A stretch of DNA of 64,000 nucleotides, taken from assembly GCF_004664715.2 (NCBI RefSeq), contig NC_051068.1:9477298-9541297 (forward strand). Reading direction: 5' to 3'. Position 1 is the stretch's first letter. Each line of letters opens with the position of its first letter. Source of the stretch: Peromyscus leucopus. Lineage: Eukaryota > Chordata > Mammalia > Rodentia > Cricetidae. Below, piece after piece: positions 46,346 through 57,990 of this stretch. The notes beneath the pieces are model-generated. The model searched no databases and was not told where the DNA came from. It was given only the letters and a program-made list of their open reading frames with translations. Both the position numbers and the translations under genes were made by a program.

Positions 46346-47103
46346 ATGCTATAAATAATCATTTTTAAATTCTTGTGTTCAAAGACAGTACGCCAGCTGG
46401 TAAGTTTAACGGTCTTAATGGAATGCTTATATAAAAAATAAAATACAATGCACATTAAATGCACATCATCACGTAATATGTTCAACATAAATGGTCAGCA
46501 ACCTTACCAAAAATACTACTAGATAACCTAGACACTACTGCTTAAGAAACACCTCCTTGGTATGAAGTGATACCCCTGGCACTGGGTCTTTATACTCTAC
46601 ATAACAAAGACATTCACGTGGTCGATAAATGATTTCAGAAGTATACAAAGCACCTCCTGCCCAAGAGCTGCCAACAACTTTTACTAAGAGAAACCCAATC
46701 CCTCAGATGGTATCCAGTTCCCTCAGGGTGGCCAGCACGCAGTGAATGAGCCTGTCAACAACAGGAATAAAACTGTGTTACGAGGTAGCAAATAGCGACT
46801 CAGGAGCTTTCAGGCTTAGGTTTCTGCCTCCCTTGTTTGAGAATGAACCTGATTGCAAGACTGAAGCTCCCCGAGCTAAGCACCTGTATTAACTTATCAA
46901 GGGCTGATCCCATGGATCTAGGAGTGACATGAGTGCCTGCTGCTCACACTGAAGAGCACACTCTCCACAGCTTTTGACAAAGCCCAGCTGGAAAGCAAAG
47001 GCTACTACTATAATAAGTATGTAGTCATCATCTTAAACTTCATGTGGGTGGTTAGTAACCCAGCTCTCCTTTGCAACTTGAACTGGTAAAACTCTTGTCA
47101 AGA

Positions 47104-47271
47104 GCCGGGCAGCAGTGGTGCACACCTTTAATCCCAGCACTCGGGAGGCAGAGGCAGGTGAATCTCTGTGAGTTCGAGGCCAGCCTGGTCTACAGAACGA
47201 GACCTAGGACAGGCACCAAAACTACACAGAAACCCTGTCTCGAAAAACCAAAAAGAAAAAAAAAAAAAAAC
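47104..47271 (+). repeat. B1 SINE with target duplication
   Basis: 'gccgggcagcagtggtgcac' to a pure A tail, flanked by CTTGTCAAG on both sides. Confidence 0.94.
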
Positions 47272-47436
47272 TTGTCAAGGAATTAACAAAGAAATTAAGA
47301 AAATAAACTTTACACAGGAAACTCCAAACATCAACGTGCTGCCCCTCCCCCAAGTGCTTGGGATCAAAGCCCAGAGCCTTGTCCACACCAGTCAAGCATC
47401 CAGCACTGAGCCACATCCTCAGACAGTCAAGCAGAG

Positions 47437-47765
47437 TTCTCATTTGTTTTCTGTCACTGTGACAAAACACTGACCAAGAGCAATCTGGGGATGAAAGAAG
47501 GGGTTTGTCACTCTCGATTCCAACTCACGTCCATCACTGGACACTGTGGCAGGAATCGCAGCAGAGACAATGGAAGCAGGAAAGCTGGCTGGCTCAGCCT
47601 CCTTGCTTCCACAAGCCAGGAACATCTGCCCAAGGGGGGCCTCCTACATCAATTAGCAATAAAGAAAATGCCCCAAAGACAAGCCACAGGCCAAACTGAC
47701 TGAGGCAATCCCCCAATTCAGACGCCTTCAGACAACCCTGGCAGCTGAAGCCAGCTAGGAAAAGC
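47437..47765 (+). repeat. Copy of the 'ttctattactgc' rodent repeat, internally deleted
   Basis: 'ttctgtcactgtgacaaaac' at the left and 'gaaaatgccccaaagacaag' and 'agccagctagga' at the right match the family. Confidence 0.65.
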
Positions 47766-47799
47766 AGCAACTCAATGCCATAACCGTATTTTATTGAAA

Positions 47800-47990
47800 T
47801 ATCTGTCAACATGTTTAACATGTGTGAATCTAAGGCTTTCTTTCTGCATGGACGGATGGGTACCAGAAGGGCAAAGGGGTGATGGAGCCTCTGGAACTGG
47901 CTGTAGATCACCATCTGTGGGAAACCAAACCTAGGTCTCCCGCAAAAGGAGTAAATGTTCCAACCCCTGAGCCAGCTCTCCAGACCCAAA
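47800..47990 (-). repeat. B3-type SINE, antisense
   Basis: Ends 'cctgagccagctctccagac', the reverse complement of a B3 head. Confidence 0.75.
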
Positions 47991-48074
47991 ATAATTCTTC
48001 GTAAGACTTCAGAGGTGCTATCTTTTTCAGTGCTTCAACTTTAACTTCACTGACTCTGAAACTGCTTTTTTATT

Positions 48075-48243
48075 TGTTTGTTTGTTTTATGGGCATTGGT
48101 GTCATGCCTGCATGTATGTCTGTGTGAGGGCGTCAGATATTGGGATTACAGACAGTTGTGATGACCATGTGAGTGCTGGGAATTGAACCTGGATCCTCTG
48201 AAATAGCAGCCAGTGATCTTAACCAGAGTCATCCCTCTAGCCC
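48075..48243 (-). repeat. B2 SINE, antisense
   Basis: 'tcatgcctgcatgtatgtct' and 'gctgggaattgaacctggat', ending 'gtcatccctctagcccc'. Confidence 0.9.
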
Positions 48244-49471
48244 CTGAAATGGTTTTCTTTTCAGCAGTACATAATTGTGGTACTTTTAGCCAATCTAGTA
48301 AATCTGGCCATTAACTGGGGTGTTTAGATCATTTACATTTGCCATTATTAATATCACTGCATTCCATCTACCCTCTTATTATTAGTACTCCATTTGTCCC
48401 TGTTCTTTTAAAATTAAAAATAAATGTAAAGCTTTATTTTTCTTAGTTGAACACACATGCATTTAAAAATATGGTCTGATTTGAGCCTTCAAATACTGTT
48501 CACTATGAATACAAAAAGAAAATTGGCCTTACTATGTATAATACCCCAAATTTTCTATTTTTTTCTACTTTATGTTGGCTTTTTAAATGCTAATGACCTA
48601 CTAAAATGATTTCACGCTCCCACCTTCTGCCCTTCTCCACTCACTGTATGAGGTGAACTAATGTGAACTAACCTTTCCCGCACACTGAGATGGTACGCTC
48701 TTCACTCTTCCCAGGAGAACTGGGAAAGCCAGCTCTCTGGGCAATCTCTGCAGGGCTTACTTCTCTCTTGGAGCCCCACATGAGAAAAAGTACACAGATG
48801 AAAAGTTGTAGTGAAAAGGAACTCAAAATAAAAAGAATCAATATCTAACTTTTTTTTAGCATGTCCTTTTTTTAAAAAAACACTAACATTTCCATTTTAG
48901 GTTAAAAAATTAATACATCCTATCTATTTTTATTAAAACCATGGAAGTACTATTCCCAAAGCATACTAAAACTTTACGATAAAATCAGGGAACGCCTACT
49001 ATTAAAATAAACTCTGAAAACTCATCACTATAAACTCCCTATCAAGACTCACTGTCCAAGAAAACGGTGTACCAAACAAACTGACCAATCCAAACATGTC
49101 TGTGCTGGGCTCCATTGTCCAAAACCTCAAGGTGATCTCAACCAGCCTGGAAATGGTCACCATCTCCAAGGAACAAATCCACATACTTGCTTGGGTTGCA
49201 GTCTATCAGTCTATATAATTTTTAAATCTTTCTGTTTCTTATGACAGACCTGTTTCACATGTTTGGTAAATGAAGATGTTTGGGAGGAATTTCCATGTAC
49301 ATATTAATATTTCAGTAATCATTCAATACCATCTGATATTTCTATACCAAAGGGCTTTCAACTTCCAAAATGCTTTCACCTTCATTCTCTTATTTGATGA
49401 GTTATACTAAGTTGTATATATAAACTATAGACATTTTCAAAGGTTAAGCCATTATTTTAAAAAAAAATCCT

Positions 49472-49605
49472 GCTGGGTGGTAGTGGCACACGCCTTTAAT
49501 CCCAGCACTCAGGTGGCAGAGGCAGGCGGATCTGAGTTCTAGGCCAGCCTGGTCTACAGAACAAATTCCCGAACAGCCAGGGCTACACAGAAAAACCCCA
49601 TCTTG
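49472..49605 (+). repeat. B1 SINE
   Basis: 'tgctgggtggtagtggcaca' to 'gaaaaaccccatcttgggga'. Confidence 0.93.
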
Positions 49606-49607
49606 GG

Positions 49608-49692
49608 GAAAAAAGTCCTTGGGCTAGGAAAGTTTCCTACCCCAGTGGTAGAACACACGTCTAGCAAAGGCAAAGCCCTGGGTTTGATCAAA
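49608..49692 (+). repeat. ID SINE
   Basis: 'ccccagtggtagaacacacg' and 'gccctgggtttgatc' match ID boxes. Confidence 0.8.
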
Positions 49693-50089
49693 AAATTAAT
49701 GAATACCAAATATTTTTAAAAATTGCTTCCATCATTAGGGTTATAACAAGAAACATGTTTCCTAAACATCCAGCACCCTGCAAGAGAGAAGTATGTTCCA
49801 GTGATCACCGAAGAAACAAAAGTGCAAAACTAAAGGAGTGAAACGTTGATGCTGTTTTCGGAGAGGGGGACCTGTAGCTCAACCCAGGGCTAGCACGTTC
49901 TCTACCAAGCAGGAGAAAAGACTTTCCAGTTGTTTATCCTTCGGACATCTGTCTGCATCACAGATAACCTAACACCAATATTCCCTTAGTTGCATAAAGT
50001 AAAACTATACTATTGTGCTCAGAGTAGATGAGTCTGACTTAGAAATCTTTATTTTAATAAACTGCAAGGGCATACACCACCCTTTTTAA

Positions 50090-50275
50090 AATTTTTTTAT
50101 GTGTTATGTGTATGAGTGTTTGTTTGAATATATTTATGTGCCTGCTGCCTTCAAAGGCCAGAAGAGGGCTTTAGATCCCCTGGGACTGGAGTTACATATG
50201 GTTGTGAGCTGCCATGTGGGTGCTGAGAAACAAAGCTGTGTCCTCCATAAGAGCAACCAGTGTTCTCACTCCAGC
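50090..50275 (-). repeat. B3/B2 SINE, antisense
   Basis: 'gtgcctgctgccttcaaagg' and 'gttgtgagctgccatgtggg' mark an antisense copy; its 3' end is degraded. Confidence 0.8.
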
Positions 50276-50667
50276 CTGGCATACACCATTCTAACTAGTG
50301 AATTAGAGATGGTCAGTGCAGTGTTACAGTGAAGAATCCCTACAATTCTGTTATCAGCTAACTAAAAATGACCTCTTCTTACCTGCTTGAAAATAGTGTT
50401 AAGCATCACCCTTCAGGTTTGTCTGCCAATGGCGTACTTGCTTAGCCTTGTTCTAAAAGCAGAAACTCAGTTGGTCTGATTCTCATCTGTCTGAATACCG
50501 ACTTATGAGGTGAAAAAGAATTAGGAAAACAGTATTTTGCATATTAGCTACGCATTCTAAAACACAACAACCATTTTTTTAAAATAAAAAGCACACCAAA
50601 AAACCCTATCATCAGAGTCTGGAAATACCTATTCTATAGTGCAACCGGAGCATATTGGAATTATATG

Positions 50668-50862
50668 CCCTTTTTTTTCTTTTGAGACAAGGTCTCATGC
50701 AGCCCTCAATCTCTCTCTAGCCAAGGATGACACTCCTACTTCCACTTCCCAAACACAGGGACTCAGGTGCCATCACCACCCCTGGCTGATGCAGAGCTGG
50801 GCTCAAACCCAGGGCTTTGCGCAGGTCAGGCAAGCTCTCTACAACCAAACTATGAGCCCAGA
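50668..50862 (-). repeat. B4-type SINE, antisense (B1-like plus ID-like)
   Basis: The antisense B1-like half (ttttgagacaaggtctcatg) is followed by an ID-like half with 'ctcaaacccagggctttgcg'. Confidence 0.7.
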
Positions 50863-51240
50863 CCTATCATGCATATTTCTGATAACCTTAGAAAGGGTCC
50901 AAAATATTTTAGTTTCCACAAAGAATAAACTCAGTTCTCCTCTAAGAACACTTAACCTTATCCCACTTTATCTTAGAATCTAAATATAGCTAACTATGCA
51001 AATTAAATAGTTATGCAAATAAGTAGCTTGTTGATTGTTACTAATATATTTCTGGCCTTTAAAATAAGTTGCTAGATTTCCAACAAGTGCCTATATTTTT
51101 AGGTTTCTTTTTATTTTAATCCCATACCAGTATTTTGACCACATAAACCATATCAAATTACACTGGTCTCACTAAATATAATTTCCTTCATATAGAAGGT
51201 TAAAATATTCAGCACAGTCTTTGTGTTAAACGAAAGACTT

Positions 51241-51275
51241 GATTTTTTTTTTTTTTTTGGTTTTTTCGAGACATT
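51241..51275 (-). repeat. B1 3' stub, antisense
   Basis: A T run followed by ggttttttcgagaca is the last part of an antisense B1; the rest is absent. Confidence 0.6.
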
Positions 51276-52601
51276 GATTTTTTTTTTTAAAATGCACTTC
51301 CTCATCAATTTGGTTTGTCTGACAACCAACAACTAAAATTCCCTGAATGCTGACACACGCTCTCCAACCCTACTACTTTCCCATGTAAGTACTTGAGTTT
51401 CGTGGAGTCCAGAATTTAAGAGGAATGCACGTGCTAAGCTAAGCTCTAGTACTGTTCTTCAAATGCAGCCTCTGCTGCTCCAGGGAACTGTCTAGCCTGG
51501 GAGTCAGATCTCCCTTCAGTTACACACCAGCCACATCTGACAGGAACAAGAGTCCAGGTCACTTCCCTCACAGATCCTTCAAAGCTACCTCTCCATGTCT
51601 AGAGGAGGAGAGTTTCAAATGTTCAGTAACAGCATTTTAAAAACTGCTTAAGCAGGTGTTAAATACAAAGCTCAATTTTTTTTCTAAAAGGTTTGATGAA
51701 TTTTCCTAAATTCCCCTAACTTTCATCAATTCACGTAAAAGTGGTAACAACATGATACAAAACCTCCAGCAAACTCTGAAAAAAAAAAAAAGAAAGAAAA
51801 GAAAACAAAATAACTAAAAGAAGGAGGGGAGCTCTCATACCTTCCCAAAACTAAATAGAAATGTATCTGTGTTACTGTACCCCAAGGGAAGGACAGTTTC
51901 AAGCTTTTTATCTTTTCAAAACAAATGCAGCGGTATTTCTCAGATGGTTTCACCCAAGTACAGAACAGGTACTTCTAAGAACGCTTGTCAAGAGTAGCGA
52001 AGACCGGAGCAGGAGTCCCTGGCAAACACTATGGCCACCGTCAGACATGTTAAGGGTAGTGGCCTAATTAGCTGGGGAGACAGAAGCACCAAAGGGAGCA
52101 TCCTTCACTTTCAAATGCAGATCCCTGGACAGGAACTGCAGCCCTGCACAAACAGAGCTATATAGGCGAGTCTCACACTCTGAAGTAATGGCATCAAGTC
52201 AGTCCTGCTCCAAACCAGTTAACACTGCGTCTGAAGAATAAAACTTATCTAGTGCCCACCAGCAAGATTTCAGAGATAACTTTTGGGAAAGCAGCAAGGT
52301 ACCCTAAGGAAAAGTCTAAATTTAATTCTCTCCATGTTGAGCAAACCACTGCCTTAGAAGACACTTTAGTTCCCTCAAAAGCACAAGCACAGAACACCCA
52401 ATATTAAATTACAATTTAAGCCTACCTAGTTCTGCCTTGAACAACCTTGAGTTAGTTAATAAACTTTCTTCTGTAAATAGAAAGTAGTATTTCAAATGGG
52501 GGAAAAAAAAACTAAATTGTTGAAAACTTTAAAGTTCTTAAAAGGTGGCCAATCTTCTGCCACAAGAATTCAATAAAATTATACATAAAAAACAGCTCCA
52601 A

Positions 52602-52770
52602 GCCAGGCGGTGGTGGCGCACGCCTTTAATCCCAGCACTCCGGAGGCAGAGCCAGGCGGATCTCTGTGAGTTCAAGGCCAGCCTGGACTACCAAGTGAGT
52701 TCCAGGAAAAGCGCAAAGCTACACAGAGAAACCCTGTCTCGAAAAAACCCAAAAAAAAAAAAAAAAAAAA
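52602..52770 (+). repeat. B1 SINE, recent, with target duplication
   Basis: Near-consensus B1 flanked by AAAAAACAGCTCCAA; the left copy ends at 52601 and the right copy joins the A tail (about 52766-52780). Confidence 0.95.
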
Positions 52771-53079
52771 ACAGCTCCAAAGTAATGCTCGATACATTTT
52801 AAAGAGTACTAGGTATATTACATACGAATTTTAAAACAAGCAGAAAAAGATATTGTTACATCAAAGCTTACCACTCCAAACCTTGTCTTTCACCCAGGCA
52901 TTCAAATCTTATTAGTTACCTTAGCCTGCCAGCCAATGCTGTGGAAAGGGTAACACATAAATCTCTTGGCCGATAGCTTGTTATAGTAATATTTCGTTAA
53001 TCTGAAATAACCTTTATTCTGCTTCTGTGCCACAGTTTTTCAAAAGCATTCCTTTCTTTTGTATTAAAAACAAAATCCT

Positions 53080-53247
53080 AAACCAGGCGGTGGTGGTGCA
53101 CACCTTTAATCCCAGCACTCAGGAGGCAGAGGCAGGAGGATCTCTGAGGGTTCCAGGCCAGCCTGGTCTACAGAGGGAGGAGATCCAGGACAGCCAGGGC
53201 TACACAGAGAAATTTTGTCTCAAAAAACCAAAACCAAACAAACAAAA
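53080..53247 (+). repeat. B1 SINE
   Basis: 'accaggcggtggtggtgcac' to a CAAAA-rich tail. Confidence 0.94.
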
Positions 53248-53766
53248 AACACCATAACCCTGGTTACTAGTACCAAATTACTCAGCTAAATGCCTTAATT
53301 TGACTTGAGTACAGATCACTCCTCAATCTCCAAGCACAAAAACATCAAAAGTCACTGGTGTAGCTTGGAATAGCAGAGTTCTGAGCCTACCACCAGACCA
53401 CTTTGAGCTAGCTGTATCATTTGCAAATGGAGATAACAGAACACCAAAGTGCAAACGATTTTGAGTCCTAGGCAACAGACGTAGCAAGAAGCCGGATGTA
53501 TGAAAGAGATTGTCCAAAGGGGCCACAATGCCTCCCAGTTTAGAAAAAGTCACATGAGACTCATTCTCTTACCTGTAAAATGGGAATGATTCTAGTTCTC
53601 TCAGATGAGGAAATATACAGAAAAAGACATCATGGCTAAAACTTCGCAAGCATGAAGCTCACGGGTTTCTGTTGTTACATGACTTAGCTGAAGTATTACC
53701 TTCATAATACCAAGCAACAGACACAAAACCATTACCACTATTCAAAATCACTACCTAAAAAAAGGA

Positions 53767-53772
53767 ACTTGC
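53767..53772 (-). promoter_or_regulatory. SKIL: Non-canonical GC 5' splice site of SKIL intron 2
   Basis: Exon 2 must end at TCA AAG to join the known TDTPSGMEL, and the next bases are GCAAGT. AAG|GCAAGT otherwise matches the U1 consensus perfectly, as is usual for GC-AG introns. Confidence 0.9.
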
Positions 53773-54861
53773 CTTTGATTGGGTTCTCTTTCCATTTCTC
53801 ATGCTAAACTTCTCCTTCATTTCTTCTAAAATTATCTTCAGTTTCTTTTCTTCGGGCGTCCCTAGGTATTTTTGGTTCACATGAAGGTAACAATGCCACT
53901 TGGCCGACTCGAAGCCCCAGTGGCAAGTTCTCTTGTCGGGGGACCTGTGAGAATGCATGACGAACGTCTGGGGCGCAAACATGCCACAGCACTCCAGACA
54001 CTGGATACAGGGAGCGTCAGGCTGGACATAGAACTGAGGTGCGAAGAGACCCTGACATTTGCCTAGGCATTCGTGCTCCACTTCAAAGGCACTGCCGGTT
54101 TCCCTCAACTGAGCCAGAGAGGTCTTAGCAGGAAGTATGCTACCATTTTGAGGAAAAGTCCGTGGCCGCAGTAAAGCGTTACAGAGTCTCTGTGCGTCAG
54201 TCAATGTGATCAGCCCACAGGATGGGGCATTGAATGGAAGTATTCCGAGGACCTTTAAGATATGAAGCTGGTCTGAAGTACACCTTGAACAATATATGTA
54301 TAGCTCATCACACACTGTGTTTATTTGCTGGAGTGAAAATTCTCGGAGGACAGAATTCAAGACTTGGGGCAAGCAGAGTCTCTTTTCTCCTCCAACTTGA
54401 AAACAAGAAATAGACTCCCCTTCCAAAACAGTCTGGGTGAGCTCCGTGGAGCTATCAGAAGGAATGAGAAGAGGTCCGGGGAGAACCTGAGGAGACGGAA
54501 GAGGCAGGAACACAGTCGGTGACATGCTTTCCTGGGAATAGCGAGCGGAAAACGCTGCCGGTCCACCCAAAGAGCTCTGACTACTGAGATGGAATTGTGC
54601 CAGTGTGTGTTTCAGACTGGGGTTTAAATTTAAAGTCTCATGAATGGAAGCACAGTTTCGCTGAGCATGCTCTCCATCGGCCTCCACGGCTTCGTCTCCA
54701 CAGTCGTCCAAATGTTCCTTCTTCACCTTGGTTAGCGTTCTCCCATTGGCATGAATGTCTGACATCATTTTTTTCACAGGAGGGCTGCCATCGTCCTCCA
54801 TTCCATTCAGTTTTTTACTGGAACCCTGAACTAAGGAGAAATTGGACTGTAGGTTTTCCAT
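53773..54861 (-). CDS. SKIL: SKI-like proto-oncogene SnoN, exon 2 with start codon (residues 1-363)
   Basis: SnoN is a nuclear corepressor that binds SMAD2/3 and SMAD4, recruits N-CoR/HDAC complexes and blocks TGF-beta target genes. It is itself degraded on TGF-beta signalling and then re-induced. This exon holds the N-terminal SMAD2/3-binding region, a VKKE sumoylation motif (Lys47, human K50), a destruction box RLCLPQVLN (R161, L164, N169), the Ski/Sno/Dac domain (about 135-235), and the SAND-like SMAD4-binding domain (about 255-352). That domain has its zinc-type ligands around C265, C269, C285, C288, C291 and H303/H305, and the HWGFESAKW strip (W315, W322). The start at 54861 was chosen because it gives the known [13 protein letters not shown]-terminus and has a strong Kozak context (G at -3, G at +4). 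The exon ends at AAG before a GC donor. Confidence 0.98.
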
Positions 54862-55491
54862 GGCTACACTGGTGTTTTAAATAATTAAGTCTGCAATTGG
54901 CATGTTGCACTCAGTTGCTAATTTGAAGAGAAAGGGGCAATGTATACAAATACTTATGACTCCCTTAAAAAATGTTTACTTTCCGAAGATGAATTTCCTT
55001 ACTCAACAGATCTGTGCAAATTGGTTTTGGTTTAGTTATACCTTAGGATATAACCGAAAATACCACAAAATTTCTCATTTTGCTTCTAATAATAAAGAAT
55101 ATTAATCATAAGCTGACTTCTGAGGACAATCTTGTTTTCTTGGGTTCTTCAGATATTTGTATTAAAATAATGCTAATTTCTCAATTCAGACGCCCAACGT
55201 TCAGTGTAATGGTTGAGTTTGGTGGTGTTGTCTTTTAGGCAGAGCACATGGAAGTTTATGCCATTACCTTATCCTAAAACCACACCGACTATGAGTTACA
55301 ATGGTGTAACATTTAATTTTTTGCCAAGGACACCAAAAAAGAAGGGGTGAGGGTAGCTTCACCAAAAATGGTGGTCTGCTGCTGTGTCAACAAACTGAAG
55401 ACTTGTCTAACCCTCCACTTCACCTCACTTCTATAGTTAAAAAAAAACTGCCCAGTTATCTTCAAGAATTCCAGTTCTTCTTTTAATTGAC
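54862..55491 (-). other. SKIL: SKIL 5' UTR in exon 2, with six short upstream ORFs
   Basis: The segment is bounded upstream by a very strong acceptor (a pyrimidine tract of over 20 nt, then TTTTCCAG, at about 55517-55492). On the gene strand it has six upstream ATGs, each closed by a stop before the main ATG: 55312-55289, 55264-55256, 55249-55235, 55109-55086, 55078-55043 and 54903-54877. The last stops 15 nt before the SnoN start. The exon start is inferred from the acceptor; a shorter or longer leader is possible. Confidence 0.7.
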
Positions 55492-56285
55492 CTGGAAAAG
55501 AGAAAAGGGTGGGGAAGGTTACAACTGAATTTGCTCCCGAGGCCAAAGGGTCAATTTAAAACCAGTTCTTAATCTTAAACTCAGTTCACTTTACCAACGG
55601 TAACAGCTGAGTGACTTCTTTCAATCTAACACCAGTTATCTCAAAGAAACTTCATTTACATAGGAAGCAACCCAGGAAGGGGGTAACAGGAGCATTAAAT
55701 AACATCCCTCCAAACGAGGAAGAGTACAAATTTAGAATACAAATAAACAAAACTCAGTACGAGGCTTTCTCAACTATGCCATTTTAATTAAAAAATATTT
55801 TCTCTCACTAAAGAAAAAAAAAATGTGTAGTTTCAGCTCTCCAAAAGAAGCAGCTACATGTTAATATACCTACCATATGTAACTAAGTTAGTCTCAAGTG
55901 GATTAATTCATCTAGTCAATATAAGCTATCTTTCTGAATCGAAGGAAAAAATTAAACTTTCCCTTTAAAAGGTTAGCGAATTTGCTTAATGGAAGCCAAA
56001 AGCTGTTAAGACTCCATGCCTGGAAATCTCCATCCTTGAGCAAGACTAATCCGGGACAAAAAAGCACAAGGCAGACAGACCTCACAAAGAATGCAAATGG
56101 AGGCAGAGTAGGGAAAAGAGTCTTCCTCCACTTCCCTCCGGGGAGAAGAGCCAGTAAAAGCCGATAAATAAAAACCTTTGCCTTCTAAACTCCCAGCGAT
56201 TCATGTTAACGCCAACCCAAAGGATTACCGCCGAAAGCCATCTAGCCGCCGCACGGTGACTTTCGCCACTACAGGGACACCTCAC
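55492..56285 (-). other. SKIL: SKIL intron 1, proximal part
   Basis: AT-rich until about 56170, then rising in GC into the CpG island. The 3' splice site at 55494-55492 is strong. The 5' end is uncertain: a GAG|GTGAGG donor lies at 56285-56280, with others at 56382-56377 and 57059-57054. Confidence 0.5.
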
Positions 56286-57065
56286 CTCAGCCAAGGCGAG
56301 CCAAGGCAGAGGGCAGGAGGCATGACCTAGACCGGGGGCGCCCCGCAGCCCCGCGCCCACGCGGACGCCCACCCAGCCTCACCCGGAGGAGGGGGGACAG
56401 GAGAGCGGGGGACTCCGGACGTCGGAGGAGGTGCGAGGGGCAGAGGGAAGTCGAGGGAGGAGTCCTCCCAACCCCCACCCGAGACTGGGATCACCCCGAG
56501 TGCCCTCCCCACACCGCCCCGCTGCGGGGGCCGCCGGTGGAAATCCCCCGCGCGGCCGGTCCGCGGGAAGTTCTCCGGGGCCACCTCGGCGCCCCAGGGC
56601 TGCGCCACCCCCTTCGCCGAGCCGTGGCACCCCGAGGGGCGCGGGCAGGTCGGGCGCCCAGCCCGGAAGCCCGCGAGCCCGCGCCGCCGGCCGCTCGGAG
56701 CTGGGGCCAGCCCGGGGCATCCCCGCCGAGCGCAGACGGCCGGGGGATGGCGGCGATGACCGGCGTCCAGGTCGCTCGGGTCCCGGCCGCTCGGGTCAAG
56801 TGCGGCGCTGCTGTCCCCTGCCAGCCGACCCGTCCCGGGACCCGCGAGGCCGGGACCCCCGTGGGACCCCCGCCGCGCGCCCCGTGCCCGCGACCCCGCC
56901 CGGGACCCACGCACCCCCGGACGCCCCACTCCGGCCCTCCGCGCCCCGGGAGGCTCCACGGGGGTCCGTGGCCTCCCCATCACCCCCGCCGCCGCCGCCT
57001 CGGCGTCCCCAGAGGCCGGCCGCACGCCCCTCGCGTCCCCTCGCGACCTGCGGCCGCACCTGTGC

Positions 57066-57089
57066 CCGCCGCCGCCGCCGCCGCCGCCG
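57066..57089. repeat. (CCG)8 triplet run
   Basis: Eight CCG units (CGG on the SKIL strand), probably within or close to the SKIL leader. Confidence 0.95.
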
Positions 57090-57155
57090 CTCGCCCGCCG
57101 CCTTCGCTGTGCCGGCGCCGCTCCGAACCCCACACACATCGCTACACACAGCCTC

Positions 57156-57163
57156 TGACGTCA
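57156..57163. promoter_or_regulatory. Consensus CRE (TGACGTCA)
   Basis: Palindromic CREB/ATF site, with a half site CGTCA at 57183-57187. Its position in the CpG island suggests use by the SKIL promoter. Confidence 0.7.
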
Positions 57164-57330
57164 CCCGGCCTCGGCCCGCCCACGTCACTGCGGAGACACG
57201 GCTTCCCGCAGACGCCGCCGCCGTCTCCGGCCGCCCGGGGGACAGCGAGGGCGGCGGGCGGGGGAGGGGAGGGGACGAAGCCGGCGGCGCCGCGCGGCCC
57301 CGCGCCAGCCAGCCCTCGGGCGCGCGCGCC

Positions 57331-57990
57331 GTCTGGCCTATTGTGGCTGCTCGCGGGCTGCGCGCTCCGGGCCGCGCGCCCCCGCCCCTCCGGCCCCCGC
57401 CGCGCACGCGCGCGCGCCCGTCTCCCCTCCTTCCCCCCCCGCCCCGCTCCCCTCCCCGCCGCGCGCGTGCCCCGCGCGGCTGGCCCGGCGCGCCGTCTGG
57501 GCGGCTGGCGCACGGCGCTGTCTGCGGTGCCCGGCGCAGACAGGATGTTCCCTGGGCCCCACCCCCGCCGCCCTCCTTCCTTCCCCGAGTCGCCCAGCCG
57601 GCTGTCTGGGGCCGCCCCGCCACGCCCGCCGCCGTGTGGAGACGGGCCAGCCCCGGGGGCGCCCTGGCCGCTGGGGCCGCCGCGCGGCCGGGGGCGGGCG
57701 GGGTGGGGAGGGAGGGCGAGCGGGGAGAGGGGGCAGGGCGCGGCGGGCTGCACCGGGCGCGACCCGGGCAGCTGGCCGCGCCCGAGGTCAGCCTCGGCCA
57801 CCACCCCCACCCCACCCCCGCGGCCGCAGCTGGCCGCCCGGCCCCGCCCCGGAGGTGGCTGCGGGCGGCTCCCCGCCGCGCCCCCCGGGGTGAGCCCGCC
57901 CGCCCGCCCGCCGCGCAGACGCCCCCGCCCGGAGGCGGCGACCCCGCGCCGCCCCTCCTCCCCCGCCGGCCGGCCGGCTGGCGCGCAGAC
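57331..57990. promoter_or_regulatory. SKIL: Cluster of SMAD-core motifs in the SKIL promoter
   Basis: GTCTG occurs at 57331, 57495, 57520 and 57604, and CAGAC at 57537, 57916 and 57986, with one more at 57209. SKIL is a known direct TGF-beta/SMAD target, so these are plausible SMAD3/4 contacts. The high GC content raises the chance background. Confidence 0.45.

Larger units (their letters stand above)
39677..53772 (-). other. SKIL: SKIL intron 2 (14.1 kb, GC-AG type)
   Basis: The intron begins GCAAGT at 53772-53767 and ends CTACAG at 39682-39677. It is full of SINEs (listed) between AT-rich stretches such as 39.9-40.6, 44.4-45.4, 46.35-47.05, 48.25-49.45, 49.7-50.05, 50.9-52.55 and 53.25-53.75 kb, in which I see no exon or gene. 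Confidence 0.9.

Noticed and set aside
53756..53772. Exon 2 frame continuing as GKFLFL to a TAG, or use of the GT four bases downstream of the GC donor
   Set aside because: The first is an intron read-through; the second would shift the frame by 4 nt and destroy the conserved TDTPSGMEL junction.
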